Assembly (NCBI RefSeq): GCF_001625305.1
Contig: NW_017804054.1
Span: 1,886,253 to 1,950,252, forward strand
DNA: 64,000 bases
DNA from: Branchiostoma belcheri
Lineage: Eukaryota > Chordata > Leptocardii > Amphioxiformes > Branchiostomatidae
Direction of reading: 5' to 3'
In this document: in pieces, positions 13,801 through 23,647 of the stretch
Position numbering within the stretch: position 1 is the stretch's first letter
Layout of the letters: each line of letters begins with the position of its first letter
Translations under genes and position numbers: made by a program
Notes under the pieces: model-generated
Databases searched by the model: none
Told to the model about the DNA's origin: nothing
Seen by the model: only the letters and a program-made list of their open reading frames with translations

Positions 13801-16800
13801 AGATGCTAATTGGAAAATAATTCTGACAGGGATAAATACATATTCCAAAAAGCAGTTACTCAAGCAACTGGATATGATTTTGAAATCATATCCAGTTGCT
13901 TGAGTGACTGCTTTTTGGCGTATCGTATTACCTGGATGTCTAACCTTCATCGACGTATAAATACATATTATTTTAGAATATAGGAACCGAAATTTTCTTG
14001 TTGTTGGCTGAAAGGTCTATATACTGTTCACACATTGCAAATATTGATAGATTTTAGGAAATCACTTTTATCATTTTTATATTTCCCCAATGCCCAGGTT
14101 CGCGTGCAGACATGGCTAGCCGCGCAGAGAGCCGTGTGAGTGTGGGGAGTCAGGGCAGCGTCAGGAGCGTCCTGTCCCGTCCTTCTACCAGACTCCGCCT
14201 GGAGATAGACGAGGTTAGTCAACTACAAACTCAGACTATTTTAAAACAGCTGTACTTGCTTTTGGGGTCCTATTGTTTGCGTGTAACATTTTCAATATTG
14301 TTGTTTAAACTTGTCAGGCACGTTTAGTGTTTTTCACTCACAGGTCAACAGATTTGGCAGGTAGCTATAACTTTAAATATATACTAAGCTTTCCTAAGCA
14401 AGAATACCAAAATAGTAATGTACAGGCTTAAGAGAACAATAGTTGTAGTTTTTCTAATACGTGCCGTTAACTGGGAGTTTATATCACATGAAACCACTCT
14501 CTAATGCATTCATAGAACAAGCTCTTCGCGTGTATAAATGCTAGAGTGTAGACTTACACTATAAGCGTTTTTATTTGCTCAGCTGGAAATGCTATTGCGG
14601 GAGAAAATGAAGGCCGGGTTCTACACCATGAGGCAGGCTTTCAAAGCGAACGACCCTGAAGGGAAGGGAATAGTCTCCAAGGAGGCGCTGCTGCACATTC
14701 TGACGTCATTCCTGGGCCGACCAATCACGACCAAGCAACTGAATCATCTACTTGCAAGGTACTTAATGAAGTTACGATTGTTGCTTACACTTTATACTTC
14801 TTAGCAGTGGAAACCTGTGACATGGCATGAATAAAAGACAAGCTAAAGTGTACACAGTAAGGAAAATGTATTGACTGTGCTTATTGCAACATTACAGACG
14901 TTGCTATAGCTATATCTCGTTAGTCTTTACATTGTTTGGCCGGTGTATAAACAGTTACTTTTATTGATATCTCTAATTCTCTTTGTTAATGGTTTTCTTA
15001 TTTCTAGGTTGGGCCTTGCCAACAAGAGCGTGATCAAGTTTGATGAGTTCTATGCCGTGTTCCGGGAATCCGTGTCCTCAGAGTACCCCCGGTGGCTGGA
15101 CCCCGTACAGCGCCACTTCCAGGACAAAATCACCATGTCTTCCACCGCAGTCCACACACAACTCAAGGAGAAAGCTAAAATGAAGTACGTAATACGAAAA
15201 CTACCATACCTAACACAGCATGACTAGCTAGCCCATACCTTTTTACACACAAGTTTCAATAGACTCAGTCAGTAGGCTAGTGGGCATATCTTTTTCCTCT
15301 TGATTTTAATAAAGATCTTAATAAATCCCTTGTCCTGCTGTGCGCAACATATGTCGCGCGGCACATACAGTACCATCTATATAACACCCTGTATAGGTAC
15401 AATTTGGGGGTATTTCTCGTGCAACGCATCACACCGCAGCGAAACGCAACGAATGCGGAAGTAACTATGCCACTGCAGGGCAAAAAAAATTAGGGGGTCT
15501 ATGATCTAATTAAGACATGAAAATATTGAAAAATATTGTGCCAGGAATGCCAGCAGGACAAGGGTTAAGTTGTTACCAGCCCCCATTCTGAATGCAGAAA
15601 CATAAAAATGAAGCGTTTGAAATACAGTATATCGCATCATGCTGTTGCAGCACTTCGGCTAAAGCTGCGTAACGTTCTTGAAATGTATGAGCTGATATTT
15701 GAAGAATTTGCCCCCTACTGTTACGGTATTGTGTATGACCAAAGGTTTATAGAAACAAAGATAGGCACCGTCCTATATAGCATATGGTCTGCAAAAGACC
15801 TATTTTTAAGTCACTAAATGAATGGTTTCTTTACAGGTTCCTGGACCTTGGTGACCTGATTCCACAGAGCAACCCGGGCGGTTCACTCCGTATCCTTCCG
15901 CCAGAGTTCCGTAACATCCTGCAGAGAATGGGCTTCTTCCTGGAGGACGATGAGTTCGGCAAGCTGTGGAAAAAGTATGTTCCTTTCTTTTTCTTCAACA
16001 ACTTTTGTTGAATGTCACTTGTCACTCAAGATGGACGTCTGACAAAATGTTTTGCCTGATGTCTGTTTGCAGCGGATTTCTCTGGCACTGCAGTAGAAGG
16101 AAAACATATCGTTTTTGCTCTGTTTTCGTTTTTTTCTCTTCTTCTCCAAACCAATAAGGTCAATGACCTGATCCAGACGTCTGTCACCATGGTCACTAGT
16201 GTTGGGTAGCATCATGTTGTCATTTTATAGCAGGAGGGAATTAGACTCCTGTCCATATATGCATGTGTTTGAGTAAGAATTAACAGAGTAAACAATATGC
16301 GCAGGTAAACGTTATGCATATGTTTTGCCAATGTTACTTATTCACCCTTCTGGTCTTCTTTGTCTTAAGATATGATCCAGACGACCTTGGCGTCATCAAA
16401 GGTGACTACCTGATGAAGAAACTCGGCATCACCTTCAGAGAGAGCACGGCGAGTACGAAGAGGTCCCCGCGGGAGGAGACCGATGTGAGCCTGCCGCCCA
16501 CCCCTGCCCCGGCCGCTGTTCCCGCCATCCAGCCGTCCAAAAGTCCCGTCCCCGCCGAAGAGAAAGCTGGTACTCCACGTAAGTGGTATAGTTGATTTTT
16601 GGCGACGCCTTAGGGGTAGAGCAATTGTGTAGTAATTTATGGTTGTCCAATGAAAGGAAACGACTAAAAGTGTCCATCGTTGGTCATCATGAATTAGATC
16701 CTTTTTGTACAAAGTTTGAACTTTATTCATCAATAGCGGTGGCACAATCGGTCACACCGCGCGCAGAAAACAAATTTAAAAAATTGTTAAAATATTAGGA

Positions 16801-19800
16801 AACAAACACTAATTGTTAAAATATTAGGAAACAAACACTAAAAACTAAGCAATGATCATCAGGTGTGTAGGTTTAAAGGTTTCCGGAAGTCGATACCTAC
16901 CGCTGTCATAGCTTCCTTAATATAGCACAGCCAGATACTACGTAAAGTATGATGTGTCATTTACCTTCATCACTTTCTTTTGAATAGCACCGTCCACAAG
17001 AAGGTCCCTGACGAAAGCAGACGTCGAGAGGAAGACATCACTTGACATTGAGAACTGGCTGAAGAACAAGTTCAGAGAAGGCTTCAAGAACATGAAGAGT
17101 GAATTCGCCAAGTACGATCCTAAGAAGGAAGGAAAGGTAAATACGTTTTCCACAAGACTTGTTGAAAATTGAATCTCATAGATCATTATCTAAAAAAGAG
17201 GATAATGCAAAGATTTAGACTATATAATAATGCTAGCGCTGTTTTCGACCAGGGCTACCCTTTTTATTATTAGTTGACTGTCGGTGTGATTCTAGTCTCT
17301 AATTTCCATTCTGCAACCTTCTTTAGGTGAGCCGAGATGATTTCAGCAAAGTTCTGGCGAAGTTTGGCCTCCAGCTAAAGGAAGATGCACAGTTGGACCA
17401 GTTCTTTGCTCGTGTGGGGCTCGGACCGAGCGACGCCCTGTCTTACCGGTACTTCCTCCAGCGTTACCAGGACCGCAGTGAGGCTGGCATGCCCCATCAG
17501 ATTCTGTCTGACGAGAAGCACAGGTTAGTGGGGCAACAATTACGTTCGACGAACCCTGATCCTTAACCTAACTGACCTTCTGCTTTTTATAATCTGTGTT
17601 CTGATTCTCATTTTCTTTGGGTAGACTGTCATGTGTCACCTGTTTATAGGGTATACAGTATAGACCCCGCTCACGCACATAAAAAAATGGGTCAGGATTC
17701 TGCATGCTGCAGAGTCGATCCGGATTGAAATTCGTCAATCCGGGTCGTTTCATGCAGTGTGAACGCTCCAATCCGGATTGATTTTCTCCGATTCGAATCC
17801 AAAAGTAATCCACCTCGAGGAGGTAGACACTTGCGGCGGATCCGGATCGGACGTGTCCGCAAGTGTGAACGCAAGGTGTCTTATGGTACATCGCCAAAAT
17901 TACAATTACACTTCTCTCTTGTTTATTACAGATTCAACCGTAGCGAGGGTGCAGGTAGCGTGGCAGCCTACTCAACAGCCACCGGTGCAGAGGCCAAGCT
18001 GATGAACATGTTCCAGTCTGAGTTCTTGGCGCTACTTGGAACATTCCAGTAAGTAACATTCGTACATTGTGATTATCAGGCTCTGTTCAGTACATATCTT
18101 GCATGTGTGGTCTTAACTGTATCTTGCAATGTAGTTACTATTTGTAACTAACATGTATAACATCTAGAATTTGGAATAAGAGATGTTGGTTTGCTCCCCT
18201 ACCAGCCTTTATTTAACTACAGAATTATGTTTGTTGGGAATATGCTTAATGACTAAATGTTCTTGCTCATTCACAGTAAAATTGACAAGCGAGGAACAGA
18301 CCTGATCACACAACAGGAGTTCCGAGCGGCGATTGAGAGCAGGTTCGGCATCGAAGTGTCAGATCAGGACTTTGAGATCCTCCTGGACAGGGTTCCACTC
18401 AACAACGACGGTCTGGTCAAATATCCCGAGTTTATGGCGCAGTTTGACACCAGGTTTGTAGAATACTATGACCGTTTTGTGTGTTACCTAGAAAAACATT
18501 TTTGGCATGGTATTTTCAACTGTGTCCTGTTGCTTAATTCTTTCATAATCTAAAATTATCTAAAAAAATTTTGACTGCTAACACCAAAATTCAAAGGTTG
18601 CCCTGAACGTGTACTTCTCTGATTATGAAGTATTAAATATGATATTCGTTTACATTCTACAGAGGGGCGGCACCAAGCTTGTTCGACGCAAAGTCCACAA
18701 AAACAGCGGTCACCAAGAAGAAGCCAAAGGAAGAAAAGAAGCCCAAGTTGCCAGACCCAGTAGAGCTCGAGTACGAAAAGGGAAGAACCGCTGAACAGGT
18801 AAGAATACTTCACTGTTTCCTATCTCAAACCCACAATCAATAATCAATAAACTAAAAAAAGGTGTATGTATATTGTTAGTCTTCAGAAGTATCTACTTTT
18901 AATTGCAATGCTTTAACAGGGTGTTAACATATTGTATTTCTCTGTCGCAGCTCTTCGTGGTTATCAAGAAGCTGATCACTGAACGGTTCCACGATGTGGA
19001 AGAGGCTTTCTACGAGTTGGACGAGAACAACACCAAACGTCTGACTCAGGACATGATGTTCGATCTCGTCAACAGGTACGGCATGTGTCATTTCAAAACT
19101 CAATCCAGAGGATATAGCAAAAATATGGATAGATAGTCATCTAGAATTCTAAGAGGAGATAGGATGGGCCATGGAACATGCCTTGCAATTTGGTACTATT
19201 TAACTATGTGTTTAAATATGATTGTTTCTTAGAAATGGTGGTTAAGCTTGGCGTCTACAATTGGATAAAAGTGTCAGGAATTCATTATCACTCGCTGCCT
19301 CAGTAAAATAGTTTATTGGTTCTAACTAAGATGGGTTTATGTGTTACGCGCAAAGTCCAACACCATATTCCTATGACTACAGATTCAATCTCCACCCCAA
19401 AATCACGCGTGGCGAGGTACGGCGGCTGTGGGACACTTTCATCACCAACGTGGACAAGACGCTCGACTATCTCCAGTTCGTCCGCCATTTCGGCTACTCT
19501 GCCAAGTCTGCTTCCTTCCCCAACGCTAAGATCTCCCCTCCCAAACGTGGCGACAACGACTGCATGATCCGCTCCAGGAAACTCAACTGTGCGGCCGACA
19601 TGCTGGAAGACAACCTGCGGGCTAAGGTTAGTACACGTTGAAAAGATTGCAGCCGTCTTAGTGTCAGCACTGGACCTTTAATTTCGTGTATACATGTGTA
19701 TCATACATTTACACGTTAAAGTGATATGGCCATGACGTTGTAATGACGAACTTGTCTGCCTGTGTATTTGTGCATGTGTCCCCTCCCTCTGACTCTCATT

Positions 19801-21365
19801 GTCGTTATCTATATTCCAGTTACTCTGTGTCTTCTCCTGTAATGTTTCCTTGATTCCCAGTACTTTCAATGCTGTGTGACCAGGCATTCTAAGTAAAGTA
19901 TGTAGGACTGAGAACGTCGCAAATAAGTACAGGTAAAGGGTGACGGGTAAATTCTGCGATCTTTGAAAACTGTTCTCTATGCTCATCATCACCTCTGTAC
20001 TCCGTTGCCAGGTTGACTACATGTGGGATGAACTGCGGAAGGAGTTTCTGGAGATGGACGTGTACCACACCGGGTTCGTCAGCCGTGAGGAGTTCCACGA
20101 CGTGCTGACGGAACTGTGCGTACAGCTGTCTGAGTACGAGAAACACGTCCTGGCTGACAAGTTCTCCACCAGGGGAGACGGAAGGTAAACTTCGCATGAT
20201 CTTTTAGAAAAAAGTGTTTCTCGGCAGCATTTTCTTTTTATATTTACCGATGGAAACCACATGTTTCCTCGTCTTCTTCTTCTCCAAACAAATAAGGTCA
20301 ATGACCTGATCCAGACGTCTGTCACCATGGTAACTAGTGTTGGGTTACATCATGTTGCAATTTTATAGTAGGAGGGATTTAGACTCCTGTCACCATATAT
20401 ATTTGAGTGTTTGAGTAAGAGTTAACAGAGTAGATCATATGCAAAGGTACACATTATGCATTTCTATAAAGCAGCATTTCACCTGTAATGAATAATGGTA
20501 CCCATATGAGATAATGAGATATGTTTGTATTCCACAGAGTGTCATACATTGAGTTCCTGAAGCCGTTTGCCCTGCGGAAGACAACCTTCCGACACGGTAA
20601 CAACATGCTGAACCTGCTGCAGCATCCGCAGGCAGAACTGCCCATGAAGGACGTGGTGGACGATCCCAACAAGGGTCTGGGAGGGATCACGGCGAGACTA
20701 AGGCAAAAGGTATGATAGCAAACGTTTTACAAAACAAGTTTAAACTGCATTTTCCAACATAGCAAATTGGACTTACCCAAATTTTCGACTGTACAACTCC
20801 AGTCTTTGTCAAGTAATGAGCAATCCCCTGCTTCCGTGACGTCACGCAGATTACACACGTGCCTCCTTGAGGCAGTGGATCATAGGTTGCTGAAAGTCTG
20901 TGGCGCCCCCCGTCTCTGTTGTGGGAGGGTTGCAATGCCCTGATGTAGATGACCCCTTTCTCGTGTAAACTATGAGTGATACCAATTTTGAAATCTTTTA
21001 CCTACATTGTAAGTCATTTGTATTTCATACTGTTTTATTGTTGGTTCTACCATTCACTTCTCGTATTTTTAACAAAAAACGACTGTTTCTTTCTTCTACA
21101 GCTGGCGGGAGATTGGAAGTACCTTCGCCGCGCGTTTAAGAAGCTGGACAGCGACAATACCGGCTACCTGTCCCTGCCAGAGTTCCGCTCCGTCCTGCGG
21201 CTCAGTAACCTCATTCTAGACGAGGACGAAGTCTACCACGTCATGTCCAAGTTCGACGAAAACATGGAGGGAAAGATCCCCTACAACAGGTTCTTAGAAG
21301 ACACGTTGAGAAAGAAGCTAGACTCGCCGAGAAAATCGGTGTCACCCAGGAAGTCCACGGCATAG
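10872..21365 (+). CDS. EFCAB6: EF-hand protein, EFCAB6-like, 968 aa, 16 exons
   Basis: Exons: 10872-11220, 14110-14213, 14583-14758, 15008-15184, 15837-15974, 16370-16578, 16988-17136, 17327-17523, 17932-18048, 18277-18453, 18663-18798, 18951-19075, 19383-19626, 20012-20184, 20538-20709, 21102-21365. The total of 2907 nt is phase-consistent throughout. The first 150 residues are basic and low-complexity. Then come repeated EF-hand pairs, mostly degenerate: a near-complete loop around DKRGTDLITQQE (542-553), DVYHTGFVSREE (782-793), and one fully canonical loop DSDNTGYLSLPE (897-908). A Pro/Ala/Ser linker lies near residue 350 and a Lys-rich one near 620. Mammalian EFCAB6 (DJBP) is a testis/axoneme-associated protein that binds DJ-1 and androgen receptor. 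Human EFCAB6 is about 1500 aa, so this copy has fewer EF-hand units or is a paralogue. The start is the first in-frame ATG of a GC-rich exon; an in-frame ATG in exon 2 (14112) could be used from another promoter. Confidence 0.8.
11221..14109 (+). other. First intron of the EFCAB6-like gene
   Basis: The longest intron of the gene at 2.9 kb. It holds the fold-back repeat at 13845-13952 and two short ATG-led frames in promoter-like context: 12096 (AAATGGCGGACTTG, 32 codons) and 13281 (AAGATGGCAGAC, 24 codons). Otherwise nothing was recognised. Confidence 0.5.
13845..13952. repeat. Fold-back copy of dispersed repeat R2
   Basis: Positions 13845-13880 and 13883-13918 are near-perfect inverted copies of CCAAAAAGCAGTTACTCAAG...ATATGATTT, an almost loopless hairpin. 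The right arm continues to 13952 with the complement of the sequence found at 49229-49262 (TGAAGGTTAGACATTCAGGT). The palindrome is therefore two head-to-head copies of the unit, one truncated. Confidence 0.75.
16090..16323 (+). repeat. Dispersed repeat R1, copy 2, in EFCAB6-like intron 5
   Basis: Full-length-looking copy. It contains AGGTCAATGACCT (16157-16169), a perfect inverted repeat of AGGTCA with 1-nt spacing. After 13 nt comes GTCACCATGGTCAC (16183-16196), an X-box with one mismatch. It ends near TTATGCATATG, close to the acceptor of exon 6. Confidence 0.75.
16782..16840 (+). repeat. Two exact 29-bp tandem copies
   Basis: AATTGTTAAAATATTAGGAA plus nine further bases is repeated head-to-tail at 16782 and 16811, within intron 6 of the EFCAB6-like gene. 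The identity of the copies implies a recent slippage duplication. Confidence 0.85.
17690..17880. repeat. Palindrome-rich, CpG-containing repeat in intron 8 of the EFCAB6-like gene
   Basis: Contains several AATCCGGATT-type palindromes (about 17715-17785 and near 17837) and the repeated phrase GTGTGAACGC (near 17757 and 17862). This composition differs from the surrounding AT-rich intron and is typical of a non-autonomous DNA element. No clear terminal repeats could be fixed, so the limits are approximate. Confidence 0.4.
20250..20465 (+). repeat. Dispersed repeat R1, copy 3, in EFCAB6-like intron 14
   Basis: Contains a perfect AGGTCAATGACCT (20295-20307). After 13 nt comes a perfect X-box, GTCACCATGGTAAC (20321-20334). 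The downstream tail GGAGGGATTTAGACTCCTGT and the TTATGCATTT end match copies 2 and 4. Confidence 0.8.
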
Positions 21366-22310
21366 ATAGAAAAGAGCTCCGTCCCTAGGGCGTCACCAAA
21401 ACTGACCATAAATTTCACTGATCGAAAGAATTGAGCTGTTTTGATTCATTCTAGAATAATAGAGAAAAAACGTAAACGATTTTATATCATAAGTTATCCT
21501 GTTTGTAATTATTAGGTTTTATACCTTTACACGGTTGAGATTGATAATTGCATTGCAAAGTGTATCTTCTTCATTATTCATTATTATTCTGTTCATCTTA
21601 TGTAGTTCTGTCTAGAAGACGATGTAAACACTAAAGATTTATAACGATGAGATTTTGATACAGAATTTAAAGGGTAAGGGTTAATTTGTTTCTTATGATT
21701 AGCATATTTTTTCATCTCATAAGACATCATGTGGAATGTAACTTTTGTACAGCCTTTTCCAGTTTCTCATACTATATAATACTTAAATAGACTTCTTTAT
21801 TACTAAACGTACGACCTCTCGAATCTAAGAACTTTTTACTTGCCATGGGCTTTCTATAATATTTCTGATGCCTGTACTTTTTCGTCTAGTGTTCATTTTG
21901 TACCAATAGTAGTTTGAAATATTATTTTTATGACAAGCTGGCGATCGTGTACACTATCGAGATTAATGAGTTTAACGTTTTGATTGATTGTAACTATGTT
22001 ATACCATGCGTTATAGATTCTATATGCATTGTCATACTGCTTCCTAGGTATGCTATTAGGATTCTGCTGAGACATGGTGGTTGTGTAATAGATGTAAGGG
22101 TAAATGAAGCTATAAGGCATTGTAGCATTAAGCTGCTTATTATGCACTTTAGATAGAAAACGACAGTTTGGTCTGAATGAGTCTTGGAGTGACACTGAAG
22201 ACTCCGTCCTATCCATCCATGAGGCATGATGCTGCTATTAGTACTGAACAGAAGAGACAAGCCTTTTTGTGGTGATGGAACATGTGAAATAAATGACACT
22301 GTGTATGCAC
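21366..22310 (+). other. 3' UTR of the EFCAB6-like gene
   Basis: Non-coding sequence after the TAG stop. An AATAAA at 22288-22293 (GTGAAATAAATGACACTG) followed by a T-rich stretch is the likeliest polyadenylation signal, giving a 3' UTR of about 0.95 kb. Earlier hexamer variants cannot be excluded. Confidence 0.5.
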
Positions 22311-23647
22311 TACATTTGTCTTTTACTTAGCTATAGTTTAACAGTTTTCTAAGTAGAACGTAGTACTACAAATTATCATACTGGATTTATATCTATTAGT
22401 TTTAAAAAGAATCCTGTCTTGGTTGGCTGATTTGAGAACTGAAGTCATGAACCGAACAATGCTTTGTTGATGATTCGATTAGACTTGAGTAGAATCAAGA
22501 ATTTATCTTTTTCACCCGCGATAGTTTACTCCTTTTGTCTTCCCTTGGGGACTAAACTTCAGAATCGTATTTTATCTATTTGTCCAATTTTGTCGAGTTT
22601 TTATCGACAGGGATGTGCAAAGTAGCGAATAGACACATCCACTATACTACAGTATGTTAAGACGAAGATGTCTTCAGTACCTTTACTGAAGACGACGCGT
22701 GTTCCATACGTATCATAGCACGAGCGGTACGCTAAGTGTATTGCGAATACTGTTTTCTTACCTTTAAAAGACAAGAAAAATTGGAGTAACTCCGCCGAAG
22801 TCTATCTGGCATTACCACAATCATTGACGGTTCTGCTATGCTGTAGCAATCCGCTGGGGGGCGCTCCCGACAGGTAGTTCATGAGATGGAAGTACGGTCA
22901 AGTAACCAATGACGTCAGGTCTAGTAACACCACCTGTATCAATACTTCGAAGGTAGTTGTGATCAACGCGACCGACTCTTGGATCGACCCGATGGGCTCT
23001 TAATATTTCAAGGACCAAAGAGGTCCCAAATATGTTCTCGTGGCACCGAATGATGTGACCATTTCCCATACTCAAGTAGCCGCGTGTGGGCGAGAATAAA
23101 CCACAAAGAATAACGGGACGTGACTGGCAGTCTTGTGATGTTATCAACACCAACACATAAGTACCCAACCTGGCCGCAGGCCAGGTGAGGTAAGGTCGTA
23201 TCCTGGGCGGAACTCTCATCAAAAAGTTACATTTTAACTTTCGATTTACGAGGTGTGCCTTAGACTCAACATCAGTTTTTTTTTGTTGGAATTCATCTGT
23301 TGCTGATTGTGTGTTATTATATAATTATTTAACGTTAGTAGCTTTATGAAGGCCGCCAGAGCCTCGATAACTTTTAAAAAAATGTATAAATAATCAGAAG
23401 ATAGAACATGATAAACATACAACCACCAGCGACGAAACCTGATTTAGAGGCTAGTTTTACACACTGTTCCCAGTTTCGCATGTAAACAAACCGTAGGTGG
23501 CGACTTCGGTGTGTGCGTTGCGTTGTTGACAAAAATTTATATTCTCGTCGGGTGACGCCTTTTTTGAGAGAAGCTATTGCCTTAAAGTTTTATATAATCC
23601 ATTTTGTGATTCTGAAGTTCTCATCTCTTAGAAGGCAGAATACAAGG
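22311..23647. other. Intergenic DNA with a lone 128-codon minus-strand frame
   Basis: Between the EFCAB6-like 3' end and the mucin-like gene. A less AT-rich block at about 22836-23222 is open for 128 codons on the minus strand. It contains a perfect palindrome-like ACCTGGCC..GGCCAGGT near 23170. No family is recognised and no splice signals clearly bound it. The last 150 bp before 23648 are the probable promoter and 5' UTR of the next gene. Confidence 0.45.

Noticed and set aside
16365..16745. 126-codon minus-strand frame
   Set aside because: It lies antisense to a GC-rich EFCAB6-like exon and its flanks; a shadow of the real exon's codon bias.
19889..20328. Overlapping 102- and 103-codon minus-strand frames
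   Set aside because: Antisense to EFCAB6-like exon 14 and its intron; no independent support.
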